Position numbers and translations under genes: made by a program. From Pseudomonadota bacterium (GTDB taxonomy: Bacteria > Bdellovibrionota > Bacteriovoracia > Bacteriovoracales > Bacteriovoracaceae), in NCBI GenBank assembly GCA_027487515.1, contig JAIYDL010000016.1:186001-250000 (forward strand): 64,000 nt of DNA, written 5' to 3'. Each line of letters begins with the position of its first letter. Position 1 is the first letter of the stretch. Below the pieces are notes generated by a model, which did no database searches, was not told the DNA's origin, and saw only the letters and a program-made list of their open reading frames with translations. Of this stretch, positions 37,637 to 46,336 are shown in pieces.

Positions 37637-38483
37637 GGCCGAGCTCCCAGGAGGTAATGGCGCCGATGATGAGTCGGTTAACTTGGCGCGGGTTTGAACG
37701 AAGGACCCAGTGACCTTGATTGAGGGTCCGGAAGGTCGCGTGAGTGTAATGGCGGCGGACTTCGTCTTCGCTCGGTGATTCGAGGAAAGCGTCGTTGTTT
37801 CCCCAAATAAAAAGCGTTGGAAGTTCGATCTTCTGGATCTTCTTTCCGACCAACTGAGCTGCTCTTCGGAGCAGGTTCCGGTAGATCGTCATGCAGCTGA
37901 AGACCCGGCGGTCGGTTTGTGTGCGGATTTCATCAGCGCTCGGAACCTGGGAGCGATCGTAGATGTAGTTAAGAAAGAATTGCGGAAAGCGACGCCCGAC
38001 GAGGTCCCGGACGAAGGGAATCTGGGCGAGGAGGACGTAGTAAGACTTGAACCACTGGCCCAGGGAGAAGATTCTCCCGGCAAACTGATCGAGACCCATG
38101 CCATTGAGATGGACGAGACCGGCGAGGGGTGAAAGACCGCGGCGGAGCGCCTCGACGGCGATGAAGCAGCCAATGTCGTGGGAGACGAGGTAGACCTTTT
38201 GACCTTCTTTTCTGACCGCCGCGACCAAAGCGACGACGTCATCGGCACACTCGGCGAGAGAGACGTGTTCAGTCGTCGCATCCGCACCGTTGAGAGTTCC
38301 CGGGAGAAAAGGAGCAACAACCTGAAAGTTCGACTTCAAGGCGTCGAGCTGAAGATCCCAACCGAAGGCACTATCTGGGAAACCATGGAGGAGCACGATC
38401 AGAGGTGCGTCCTGACGTGGTGACGGTGCCGTTAGGAAGTACAGTGACCGGGTGTTCCGGTTCAGAGAGTCTACACAGTACAT
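37629..38483 (-). CDS. alpha/beta hydrolase with Asp nucleophile (epoxide hydrolase/dehalogenase type)
   Basis: 284 residues. Oxyanion motif LIVLLHGFPDSAFGWDLQLD. The nucleophile elbow is VSHDIGCFIAVEALRRG, Asp instead of Ser, which points to epoxide hydrolases or haloalkane dehalogenases. The acidic partner is in LFIWGNNDAFLESP and His in NQGHWVLRSNP. A cap domain lies between (FKSYYVLLAQIPFVRDLVGR). Beside a P450 and desaturases, opening of an epoxide intermediate is a reasonable inference. Overlaps the AurF-like gene by 13 bp and desaturase 2 by 8 bp. Confidence 0.9.
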   Translation of the reverse strand: MYCVDSLNRNTRSLYFLTAPSPRQDAPLIVLLHGFPDSAFGWDLQLDALKSNFQVVAPFLPGTLNGADATTEHVSLAECADDVVALVAAVRKEGQKVYLVSHDIGCFIAVEALRRGLSPLAGLVHLNGMGLDQFAGRIFSLGQWFKSYYVLLAQIPFVRDLVGRRFPQFFLNYIYDRSQVPSADEIRTQTDRRVFSCMTIYRNLLRRAAQLVGKKIQKIELPTLFIWGNNDAFLESPSEDEVRRHYTHATFRTLNQGHWVLRSNPRQVNRLIIGAITSWELGHE

Positions 38484-39460
38484 AGCTTCTCCTCGTTGGC
38501 GGCAGCAAACGGAAGCCGGTATCCGCCGAATTCTTTAAGAAGCTCCTGGACTTCCCGGTGCTGGGAGAGCTGGATCATGCCCCGGGTGTAGGGTGTTCGG
38601 TAGCACAGAGCACTCATCATCTGGAGCGTGTTCTGGCCTTTAAACTTTTCACAGAGCCCAGAAATTGTTTCAAAGAATTGATGCCGGTTCCGAAGGGCAC
38701 CAATCCCACGCAGTTTGGCCAGCTGCTGGAAGCTCCAGAGAAAGTTAAGAGTCTCAGAAAGGAGGAAGTCGAACTTGCTGAAAGGCCGAGTGCCCTGAGC
38801 TTGGTGCAACTGGAGCATCATGACCGCGTAGCTCTTGTGCCGGATCTCTTCCTCGAAGTGCGCGCGATGGAGAGCGAGGTAGAGTGGCTCGAGTGCTTCG
38901 TTTGAACTGCGCATGCGCTTATAAATTTCAATGGATTCTTCCTCAAGGGCCGCGATGAGCCACCAGATCGCGGCTCCGCCGAGACGAGAGTTCAAGGCAT
39001 AGATCTTTCGGATCATCGAGTTAGAGCTTGGAAGAAAGGCCTTCAGTTCCCCTGTCTCCAAACCGATCTCCCGAGCAAAAATCGCTACATACCGATCGAA
39101 GGCGAGGGAGTGCTTCGCTTCGTCAGCGTAAAAATGTTCCCCGAGTGATCGGAATTCTGGACCTACCGGGTGTTTCTTAAGGACCTTATCCCAGGTTGGG
39201 CCCTGGAGAGAGACAGCTACGGATTCGAGCTGAGAGATACTGGCTGCAACGACGAGGCCCATGATCTGAGATATCGCCAGGCGCTCGGCCTCTGTGGTTT
39301 CCGGGAAGAGGAGTGATTCCGTGTCCAAAGGAAGGAGCGGCTTCGAAAGGTCAATCGCCGTTGTCCAAGGGATGCTGCTGTTAAAGTCCAAGGAGTTAGC
39401 TTCCTGGACATGCAGCATTCGGGCGATCCGTTCTTCGTCGTAGATGTCGTAGGTTTTCAT
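38471..39460 (-). CDS. AurF-like diiron oxygenase
   Basis: 329 residues, helical. Candidate iron ligands in order are Glu in ISQLESVAVSL, ADEAKHS (ExxH), ALEEESIEIYKR and HRAHFEEEIRHKSYAVM (HxxxExxxH-type cluster). This pattern fits the p-aminobenzoate N-oxygenase AurF/CmlI family, which oxidises arylamines or hydroxylates acyl chains in natural-product pathways. No transmembrane helix. First gene of the four-gene overlapping operon. No Shine-Dalgarno sequence is seen before the ATG at 39460; CATAAT is 8 bp upstream, so the transcript may have almost no leader. Confidence 0.8.
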   Translation of the reverse strand: MKTYDIYDEERIARMLHVQEANSLDFNSSIPWTTAIDLSKPLLPLDTESLLFPETTEAERLAISQIMGLVVAASISQLESVAVSLQGPTWDKVLKKHPVGPEFRSLGEHFYADEAKHSLAFDRYVAIFAREIGLETGELKAFLPSSNSMIRKIYALNSRLGGAAIWWLIAALEEESIEIYKRMRSSNEALEPLYLALHRAHFEEEIRHKSYAVMMLQLHQAQGTRPFSKFDFLLSETLNFLWSFQQLAKLRGIGALRNRHQFFETISGLCEKFKGQNTLQMMSALCYRTPYTRGMIQLSQHREVQELLKEFGGYRLPFAAANEEKLCTV

Positions 39461-39481
39461 GAGTGTAATTATGCCACGGTC

Positions 39482-39522
39482 CCCCCTGTAGTTTTGGGGG
39501 CAGGGTGAATTCTACAAGGGGG
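39482..39522. promoter_or_regulatory. imperfect inverted repeat in the divergent control region
   Basis: CCCCCTGTAG (39482-39491) pairs with CTACAAGGGGG (39512-39522) with one bulged A and a 20-base loop. It sits between the AurF-like operon start and a small plus-strand gene. It looks like an operator or RNA hairpin; no regulator can be named. Confidence 0.45.
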
Positions 39523-39571
39523 TGTCCATGAAATTGACAGTGAGAATTTTCTCTGTAGTTTCTGAGGGATT

Positions 39572-39715
39572 ATGACCTATGAGTTTCTTCGGGACTATGT
39601 CCATTTGGTCAGTTGCGCCCTCTTCGGTTTGATCGCTGCCGCCGACCAAGCCGCATTCCACGCTTTCATAGCAACCCTGGTCGCATTCTTCTTCCTCCTA
39701 CCGAGGATCTTCTAA
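39572..39715 (+). CDS. 47-aa single-span membrane microprotein
   Basis: A 48-codon frame with GAGGG five bases before the ATG. Sequence starts MTYEFLRDYVHLVSCAL and continues with hydrophobic residues (FHAFIATLVAFFFLLPRIF), giving one or two membrane passes. Ends at TAA 39713-39715. No relative is recognised. The good ribosome binding site, the location between two halves of the desaturase cluster and the membrane character suggest a small partner of the membrane enzymes. The 218 bp that follow, to the next gene, show nothing else. Confidence 0.5.
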   Translation: MTYEFLRDYVHLVSCALFGLIAAADQAAFHAFIATLVAFFFLLPRIF

Positions 39716-39933
39716 GCCTTAAGATAATTTTGTCTGATGTTGATCGTTATGATCCTTAAATGTTCCAATCTAAGTGACTAGAACTAGAGTACACAGCTCC
39801 TAGGGAACAGACAGAATCGTCCAGAGAGAAGAGAGGGACATGATCGTATAAAATTTTGACATCCGGAATCTTGTCCTTCCAAAAGTACACACTCCCTATC
39901 TATGGAACCCATCCTTTGAAATAATGCGATTAT

Positions 39934-40755
39934 ATGAATACGACATGGGCACAATTTAGGAGTGATAAATACTTTCTTACGAAGTACTTCTTGCTTCATT
40001 GTCTGGTGCTCTCTGGGTTAATCCTCTGTTCGACTTCAGGAAATAGAATCAACTTCGATCTCATCCTTCGATGGGAATACGCTTTGCTCCTCCCGTTATG
40101 TTTTTTCGCAGGAATTCAAATTCCAGTTCTCATGCACAATTGCACCCATGGAAATTTCAAGTCCGAAAGCTTTAACTCGATCGTCGGCGAGTTGACGGCC
40201 TTCTTTTGTCTCATGAGTTTAGGAATCGTCCGGATTAACCACACTCTTCATCACGCATTCTCAGACACGCATGAAGATCCGCATTCTCCCGGGCAGCGAA
40301 GCTTCTTCCGCTTTTTCATCCAAAGTCAGTTCACCGGCGCAGGGATCATTGAAAAAAAATTCTTGGAATTTCATGGCAGGACCTTTGCCAATGTCGCCTT
40401 GTTTAAGCTTAACCGGGCCCTTCACTACGGGAGCTATGGGTTACGATTACTTGCCTGGTACCTGATCCTGGGGCCAGAGCTTTTTTTCTTTTTCTATGTT
40501 CCATCGTTCTTGGTTTTCTCTTTTGGTTTTGCGCACGTTAACTACATCACTCATTCGCACAAGGAAGATGGGAACGTCCAAATCCTTAACAAGAATGATA
40601 CTCTCTACTACCGATTTGTGAATTTCATCGGAAGCGGAATTTACTTTCACCTAAACCACCATAAGAATCCAAAACTTGTTAATCCGATGCATTTAGCGAT
40701 GAGGTCAAGGCCTCCGTATGCAATGCGATTTGATGATAAAAGAGAGTCGCTATGA
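39934..40755 (+). CDS. membrane fatty-acid desaturase/hydroxylase-type diiron protein (paralogue 3)
   Basis: 273 residues. Histidine boxes: MHNCTHGNFKSESFNSIVGE, NHTLHHAFSDTHEDPHSPG and HLNHHKNPKLVNP. Membrane segments include LLHCLVLSGLILCSTSG and YALLLPLCFFAGIQIPVL. Same family and length as paralogues 1 and 2 but transcribed the other way. Codons are somewhat richer in A/T than in the minus-strand pair. The end overlaps paralogue 4 by 4 bp. No Shine-Dalgarno sequence is seen at the ATG. Confidence 0.9.
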   Translation: MNTTWAQFRSDKYFLTKYFLLHCLVLSGLILCSTSGNRINFDLILRWEYALLLPLCFFAGIQIPVLMHNCTHGNFKSESFNSIVGELTAFFCLMSLGIVRINHTLHHAFSDTHEDPHSPGQRSFFRFFIQSQFTGAGIIEKKFLEFHGRTFANVALFKLNRALHYGSYGLRLLAWYLILGPELFFFFYVPSFLVFSFGFAHVNYITHSHKEDGNVQILNKNDTLYYRFVNFIGSGIYFHLNHHKNPKLVNPMHLAMRSRPPYAMRFDDKRESL

Positions 40756-41543
40756 ATCACTGGGTAAACTTTAGGAACGATCGCTTCTACCTTCTGAAGT
40801 ATCTTTCTGCGCATCTAGCACTTATTTCATTAGTCGTTTTTTTTCAGTGGAAGAATCTTAACCTCGACGACTTCCTTACCTTCCATCCAACGTGGTATCA
40901 TCTTTTGCTCTTGATCCCCGGTCTCATCATCGGAGTTCAGATCCCGGTTCTCATCCACAATTGTGTCCATAAAAACTTGCGGCCAAAAATGGCGAACACC
41001 ATTTTCGGAGAGCTCGCGGGGTTCTACGTTCTCTTAAGTCTTGCGGCCTTCGAACTCAACCATGTCATGCACCATTCCCATTCTGATACGGACTTAGATC
41101 CCCACAATCCTCACAAGAAGAATTTCTTCTCCTTCTTCCTCGCGAACAACTTCGGCGGTGGCCACGTGGTCTACGAGATGTTTAAAAAGTATCACGGTGA
41201 GAGTCTGTTCAATAAGTACCTGTTTGGCTTCAGTATGTTCCTGCATTTCCTGAACGTGCCACTTCGTGTCGCGGCGTGGCTGTTTCTGCTGGGACCAACT
41301 CTTTTCGTCACGTTCTTCGTGCCGTCATACCTCTTCCACATGTTCGTGTTCTCGCACATTAACTACGTCACCCACGAAACGAAGGACGACGGAACTGTTG
41401 AGCTCTATAACTTGGATTCGAATTTGTACTATAAATTTGTGAATTTTTTTGGCAGCGGTGTCTACTATCATAAGAACCACCACTTGTTCCCATCTCGCTA
41501 TAATCCGCAGAAAGGACCAAGTGCTTCACGGTTCTTCCGGTGA
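40752..41543 (+). CDS. membrane fatty-acid desaturase/hydroxylase-type diiron protein (paralogue 4)
   Basis: 263 residues. Histidine boxes: IHNCVHKNLRPKMANTIFGE (Lys replaces Gly after the second His), NHVMHHSHSDTDLDPHNP and YYHKNHHLFPSRYNP. Starts MNHWVNFRNDRFYLLKYLSA, close to paralogue 3. The pair 3/4 shares the IPVLxHNC start of box 1, so these two are probably a tandem duplication. Start and stop overlap as ATGA with paralogue 3. Membrane enzyme; substrate unknown. Confidence 0.9.
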   Translation: MNHWVNFRNDRFYLLKYLSAHLALISLVVFFQWKNLNLDDFLTFHPTWYHLLLLIPGLIIGVQIPVLIHNCVHKNLRPKMANTIFGELAGFYVLLSLAAFELNHVMHHSHSDTDLDPHNPHKKNFFSFFLANNFGGGHVVYEMFKKYHGESLFNKYLFGFSMFLHFLNVPLRVAAWLFLLGPTLFVTFFVPSYLFHMFVFSHINYVTHETKDDGTVELYNLDSNLYYKFVNFFGSGVYYHKNHHLFPSRYNPQKGPSASRFFR

Positions 41544-41556
41544 TCGAGACGTCTCG

Positions 41557-42612
41557 TTATTTTGTAATTCGCGCGACCTGTGCGGCATACTTTTTAGCGG
41601 CGGCGAGATTCACTCGTCCCCAGAGCTTAATCAGTGACAGCTTCGAAGGTCCGATCAGTTTGAGATTGGCCTTGATCAAGGGCGCGTGAGTGGCCGAGTC
41701 GATGTAGGTCATGGCCAAGTGAAGAGCTGTGATTCGAGTGTGCATGTACTCCGTCGGTCTCAGACGGTACCGACTGACTGAAGGGATGAGTAGCTTTATG
41801 AGTAAGAACGCAGCAGGTTTAAATTGTGCGACGAAGGCCATGTTCCAAACCTGATAGAGGTCGGCCCACTCTTTGGGCCGGGGACTCACTAGGTTCAGCG
41901 CATTCCCATCACTAGAAAATGTCGACGGCGCCCCCTTGCTGCAATTCGGATGATACCGGATCAGAGGAATGGTAGAGCGAGCGTTGTCGAAGAATCCAAC
42001 AAAGAAATCCACCATGGTTGCCTCAAAGATATTAAACGAGAGGATCCACTTCGCAAAACTTGGCGAAAGCTTTTTCCTTTTCTGGGCCCGAAGAAAAAGG
42101 ATGATGGGCAGTTCGATCGAATGGAGTTTGATGACCGCAAGGAGGTTGCTGAATCGGTAAAAATTGTTCGCTCGCCGGACTTTCCAGTAGTGCCTCACCA
42201 GCACTTCCAGAAACTCCGTGTCTTTTCGTACCAGAGAGTTGAGTTTATTCAAGCAATAGGCAAAGCTTAGTAAGTACTTAAAATTATCATGCGCTAGCGC
42301 GGTCGAGCCATCGACAAGAGTAAAGGGGGAATACTCGGAGGCCCGATCCCAAGGAATCTCATTGAGGAGATCGAGGAAGTATCCATTCTCCTGTAACGCT
42401 TGATTAATTTCATCCAGAAACTCGACCAGATCATCCCTTTTAAACTTGGAAGGGATGAGGTCTTCTTGGTACTTCTCAAGATACTCCAGGATGTAAAACT
42501 GCTGGTAGGTTTCTCGCAGAAGAGACTGCCATTCTTCCGGAGAAGTCAGAGAGACCTGATCCTGTAGGGCCTTCACAAGGGCATCGAATTTCCTAGTCGC
42601 CTCCGAATCCAA
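41557..42612 (-). CDS. helical protein of unknown function, 351 aa
   Basis: 351 residues, predicted almost entirely helical, without signal peptide. Recognisable stretches are YQQFYILEYLEKYQEDLIPS, LLSFAYCLNKLNSLVRKDTE, SFAKWILSFNIFEATMVDFF and LRPTEYMHTRITALHLAMTY. The His and Glu content could fit a heme-oxygenase-like or diiron helical fold, but no metal motif is convincing. Convergent with desaturase 4 (13-bp gap) and divergent from the FtsX pair (42 bp), so likely part of the same cluster. Not recognised as a family. Confidence 0.75.
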   Translation of the reverse strand: MDSEATRKFDALVKALQDQVSLTSPEEWQSLLRETYQQFYILEYLEKYQEDLIPSKFKRDDLVEFLDEINQALQENGYFLDLLNEIPWDRASEYSPFTLVDGSTALAHDNFKYLLSFAYCLNKLNSLVRKDTEFLEVLVRHYWKVRRANNFYRFSNLLAVIKLHSIELPIILFLRAQKRKKLSPSFAKWILSFNIFEATMVDFFVGFFDNARSTIPLIRYHPNCSKGAPSTFSSDGNALNLVSPRPKEWADLYQVWNMAFVAQFKPAAFLLIKLLIPSVSRYRLRPTEYMHTRITALHLAMTYIDSATHAPLIKANLKLIGPSKLSLIKLWGRVNLAAAKKYAAQVARITK

Positions 42613-42675
42613 GATCGTCCTCGCAATGTCTAGAGTTCCACTTTCTATTATCCGATGATGTGCTACTATTTTTCA

Positions 42676-43908
42676 ATGAAGGGCAGGATCTTCTTTTTTT
42701 GTGCGTTCGCTTTGAAAACCATGCAAAGGAACATGGGGAGGACGGCCTTTATTGTTCTTTCTGTGTCCATCGCCGCATGGGCATCTCTCATGGTCGTCAC
42801 CGTGCTCAAAGGTATGAGTCATAACCTTCGAGATGCCGTCGTGAAAAACAACGTCGGGGATTATCAGTTTCAAGAAGTATCCTACGCCCGAACTTCAGTT
42901 TCACAGCATCCCCTGGAGTATACACCTGAGTGGCAGCTGCGCTTAAAACAAGAGCGTGTTCAGAACCCATCCCCGGAGCTCGTGATGGAGGGGTTCCTCT
43001 CAACCCCAGAAGGGGAAGCAGCACTTACGGTGCTTGGCGTTGAGCCTTCCCTGCATAGAAAATTCATTCCGCTCGAAAGCTCTCTCACCGCGGGGGATTT
43101 TTTTAAAGGCACTGGTGCCAGACCTGCAGTCATTGGTGCCGAACTTGCGAAAGAGTTCAGGCTTAAAGTGGGTGAATCTCTGGTACTGAACTTCCAGGAC
43201 CATGAAGGGCAGCTTCGCGCGGAACAAGTCACTGTTTCCGGAATCTTCGACTACAGTTCCCGAAGCTTTCAGGGGCACCATCTCTACCTTTTGCAAAGAG
43301 ACTGGCAAGAACTTTACTTGGGCCGATACAACGGGAAAATTCTTTTTAACCGGATGCCATTCATGGGTCGAACTCTTCCCGAAAAGAATCTCCAAAAAAT
43401 GGGAGAGGCCCTGGGAGTTAAGCTCAAGAGTTGGCAAGATGAGAACCCCGAGATGTCTGTGGCGGTTGATTTTAATGATCTCATGATTCGATTCTGTCTT
43501 CTCATCACCTCCTTCACTGTCCTGCTTACGATCATGGGCCCCGTTCAAATTCTGTGGGAAGAAAGAGAAGCAGAGCTTAAGACTCTTCGGACACTGGGAG
43601 TCGGTAGAACCGAACTCCTGAGCTTAGGGCTAATTGAATTCGTTCTCACCTTTCTTTTTTCATTTTCATTGTCCCTCGGTTTAATCTTCCTCACCTTTTC
43701 GCTTTTTCACCGTGGGATTGATCTCAATTTCTTGAATCAAGGAGAGAGAATTGAGCGCGCAGGCATCATCATTGATTGGCTTATTCACCCCTCGATGGAT
43801 GTTGCGAATTTCATTGCACCCTATGTGTTAGTCTTATTGGTACTCCTGTTCAGTTATGCTTGGGGTCTCACCACTGTCTTGAAACGGCTAGATAAGGGGC
43901 CAGCGTGA
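42676..43908 (+). CDS. FtsX-like ABC transporter permease (first of pair)
   Basis: 410 residues from the ATG at 42676; an ATG at 42655 is also open and neither has a good ribosome binding site. MacB/LolC/FtsX layout: first membrane helix (TAFIVLSVSIAAWASLMVVT), a large periplasmic domain (about residues 45-265) and three C-terminal helices (CLLITSFTVLLTIMGPVQIL, FVLTFLFSFSLSLGLIFLTF, FIAPYVLVLLVLLFSYAWGL). EEREAELKTLRTLGVGRTEL is the coupling helix region typical of the family. The stop overlaps the second permease (GTGA). No ATPase gene is adjacent. Confidence 0.9.
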   Translation: MKGRIFFFCAFALKTMQRNMGRTAFIVLSVSIAAWASLMVVTVLKGMSHNLRDAVVKNNVGDYQFQEVSYARTSVSQHPLEYTPEWQLRLKQERVQNPSPELVMEGFLSTPEGEAALTVLGVEPSLHRKFIPLESSLTAGDFFKGTGARPAVIGAELAKEFRLKVGESLVLNFQDHEGQLRAEQVTVSGIFDYSSRSFQGHHLYLLQRDWQELYLGRYNGKILFNRMPFMGRTLPEKNLQKMGEALGVKLKSWQDENPEMSVAVDFNDLMIRFCLLITSFTVLLTIMGPVQILWEEREAELKTLRTLGVGRTELLSLGLIEFVLTFLFSFSLSLGLIFLTFSLFHRGIDLNFLNQGERIERAGIIIDWLIHPSMDVANFIAPYVLVLLVLLFSYAWGLTTVLKRLDKGPA

Positions 43909-45110
43909 GACTGAGATTCCTTGCGCTTTATAGTTACCGGAATCTCTGGCGCACACCTCGTCGAACGTGGCCCATGATCATCGCTCTGAGTCTTGGCGTT
44001 TGTTTTATCTGCTTGAATATGAATTTTTCACGCTCAGGGATTGATGAGACGAGGAAAGAATTCCTTAAGCATTTTACGGGAGAATCCACGGTTACGAGCT
44101 CAGGCTACTACGGAGAGAAGGACAAGAAGAAATTCAATAAGTACAAAGTCATTAACGACTCCATGATTACGAATCAAGAGTTGCTTAATTCTACAGCCCC
44201 GAGAATTACGAATCACATCTATCTTTCTGGGAACTCAATGACGCTCGGCTCAATGATGATTGGGATTGATCCGGCCGTCGAGCGGCGGTTTTCTACAATC
44301 CATTCGTCCCTCATGACCGGAAGTTTCTTATCCGATGAACCAGCAAACGAGCTCGTCCTCGGGGCCAAGCTTGCTCGTAAAATCGGTGTCGAAGTCGGTC
44401 AAGAAGTTGGACTCATCGGACAGGCCAATGATGGGTCCGTCGCTAATGCGATGATGAAAGTCGTAGGGGTCTTAGACCTTGGAGGAGGAGATCTCGAAAG
44501 TGCATTGTCTCTCGTCCATTTAAAAGATGCGCAAGAACTTTTCGTGATGGGGGAAAACTATCACCAAAGAATTTTGTTTTCGGAGAACCACCCGCAGATC
44601 CCCTCTCGTCTCAGTGTGACGACCTGGGATCGGCTTCTTCCAGAAGTCGCAGCTTCGATGAGGTTTTCCGTCAGTTTCCTTTGGCTCATCTCTGTCATGG
44701 TGGCCGTGCTCGTCAGCGTAGGCCTGGGCAACAGCTTCATGATTACTTTCCTTCAGCGCGAGAAAGAATTTCAAACTCTTCAAGTGATCGGAACAAATTC
44801 TCTTTGGGTCGTTACGAGTCTTCTCATCGAGGGGATGATTCTCGTCAGCTTAGGATTGGTGTTTGGTCTTATGCTGGGAAGTCTTTTTACTTGGTACTTT
44901 CATCTGCACCCACTAGACATGCAGTTTTTAAACGGTGGGAAGCCTTTACTCCTTGGGGGCATGAAGATTCAACCGAAAGTACGTATTTCTTTCTTCTCAG
45001 ATCCATTCTGGCAAATCCCACTTTTGGTTTTCGCCTTCTTCGGGCTTTCTATGATTCACCCCTTAGTGAGAGTTATCAAAAAAAACCGTACGCGCTTTTC
45101 ACAGCCCTAG
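43905..45110 (+). CDS. FtsX-like ABC transporter permease (second of pair)
   Basis: 401 residues with a GTG start overlapping the first permease. Helix 1 is RRTWPMIIALSLGVCFICLN. The periplasmic domain contains NELVLGAKLARKIGVEVGQE, a MacB-PCD signature, and MKVVGVLDLG. C-terminal helices are SFLWLISVMVAVLVSVGLGN, LLIEGMILVSLGLVFGLMLG and FWQIPLLVFAFFGLSMI. QREKEFQTLQVIGTNSLWVV is the coupling segment. The pair resembles LolC/LolE heterodimers that extract lipoproteins or lipids from the inner membrane, but the LolD-type ATPase must be encoded elsewhere. Convergent 12-bp overlap with the glycosyltransferase gene. Confidence 0.9.
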   Translation: MRLRFLALYSYRNLWRTPRRTWPMIIALSLGVCFICLNMNFSRSGIDETRKEFLKHFTGESTVTSSGYYGEKDKKKFNKYKVINDSMITNQELLNSTAPRITNHIYLSGNSMTLGSMMIGIDPAVERRFSTIHSSLMTGSFLSDEPANELVLGAKLARKIGVEVGQEVGLIGQANDGSVANAMMKVVGVLDLGGGDLESALSLVHLKDAQELFVMGENYHQRILFSENHPQIPSRLSVTTWDRLLPEVAASMRFSVSFLWLISVMVAVLVSVGLGNSFMITFLQREKEFQTLQVIGTNSLWVVTSLLIEGMILVSLGLVFGLMLGSLFTWYFHLHPLDMQFLNGGKPLLLGGMKIQPKVRISFFSDPFWQIPLLVFAFFGLSMIHPLVRVIKKNRTRFSQP

Positions 45111-46265
45111 TCTGACCCGGCACCCAGATCTAAGATCTTTCAAATGATATAAAGTCGCACTCCAGATGATGCCGCCGTTTTTCTGACAGATAAGAAACGA
45201 GCGAACGAGCACTAGGGCGAGGATAAAAATCCCGAATGAAAATGCTGCGAGAACTTTCCAGGGATAATGAATGATTGACTTGGCCTTGAGCGCAAAAATA
45301 AAGGAGCTCAGCACTGACACGAGACCCCAGAATGTTGGCCACGGCTCGAGCGTTAGAAATGAACACAACGGAATGAGAAACGGACAAAAAGAAATCGTTA
45401 TCATGCTCAAAAAAATCGACCACCGGTAATTTGTAAATCCACCGACGATATTTTTTTCAAGCCCAAGAACCATGTCCCAGAGAGTCGGATACCAATTGAG
45501 ATTCGGGCCAGAGATCCCGGCCTTTATGAAAAGCGAACGACCTCCATTCTGTGCCATCAGTTGCCCCAGTGCTACGTCATCGGCCACTTCCATTTTGAGC
45601 CAGTCGAAGCCCTTCGTTTTAAGGAAGGAGGATTTCCGCACGAGATTAAACTTCCCCACACCCTTCACTGAGTGCTGTGGTCTCTCTTCGATCGACATCC
45701 AGGGTTTCGCGGAAGTCGTGAAAAGGATGTTAGACGTGGCCATGAGGAGGTCGAGGACATAACTTTTCTGTGCGACGTTCGGTAGAATCGCCAGATGATC
45801 TAGCTTTTCTGATTCCATGATGGCCACAGATTTTTCGAGGACCTGTACTTCGGCCGACATGTCCGCATCCATGAAAAGAAGAAACTCACCGGATGCCAAG
45901 GGTACGCCTTGATGGAGGGCATGCACCTTCCCGAGCCATCCGAGCGGCAACTCCTTGAGATGGATTGTTTTTACCCTCTGATCCACTCGCGCATAAGAGT
46001 TGAGAATTTCACCAGTTCGATCTCGCGACCGATCGTTGACGACGACAAGCTCAAGGTCTGGATAGTTAGAATGGAGGAGGGCCTTTATCGTTTCTTCGAT
46101 CTCACTTTCATCATCCTTAACTGCGATCACGATGCTTATGCGAGGAACTCGAGGAAGTTCTGGAGTTACGAAAGAATCGAGCGATCTTAAATGCGATATC
46201 GCCTTGTAGGCCAACAAAAGGAAGAGCATCCAGACAACGCTAAACGACATGAAGAATAAGCTCAT
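45099..46265 (-). CDS. membrane family 2 glycosyltransferase (HpnB/CrtQ-like)
   Basis: 388 residues. One N-terminal membrane helix (FMSFSVVWMLFLLLAYKAI), then a GT-A domain: ISIVIAVKDDESEIEETIKA, LVVVNDRSRDRTGEI, the motif LGWLGKVHALHQG, the metal site FLLFMDADMSAEV, and ADDVALGQLMAQNG. C-terminal membrane helices follow. The W-x-GK-x-HAL plus DADM combination is shared with hopene-associated HpnB and the carotenoid glucosyltransferase CrtQ. Its position beside desaturases and oxygenases suggests it glycosylates a lipid product. This is inferred from family and context, not shown. Confidence 0.9.
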   Translation of the reverse strand: MSLFFMSFSVVWMLFLLLAYKAISHLRSLDSFVTPELPRVPRISIVIAVKDDESEIEETIKALLHSNYPDLELVVVNDRSRDRTGEILNSYARVDQRVKTIHLKELPLGWLGKVHALHQGVPLASGEFLLFMDADMSAEVQVLEKSVAIMESEKLDHLAILPNVAQKSYVLDLLMATSNILFTTSAKPWMSIEERPQHSVKGVGKFNLVRKSSFLKTKGFDWLKMEVADDVALGQLMAQNGGRSLFIKAGISGPNLNWYPTLWDMVLGLEKNIVGGFTNYRWSIFLSMITISFCPFLIPLCSFLTLEPWPTFWGLVSVLSSFIFALKAKSIIHYPWKVLAAFSFGIFILALVLVRSFLICQKNGGIIWSATLYHLKDLRSGCRVRLGL

Positions 46266-46336
46266 GGGCTTATGTTAAATCAATGTCCAAACTTTCGACA
46301 CTAGATAAATTCCGCTGGAATAAGTTTTCGCCCCGC

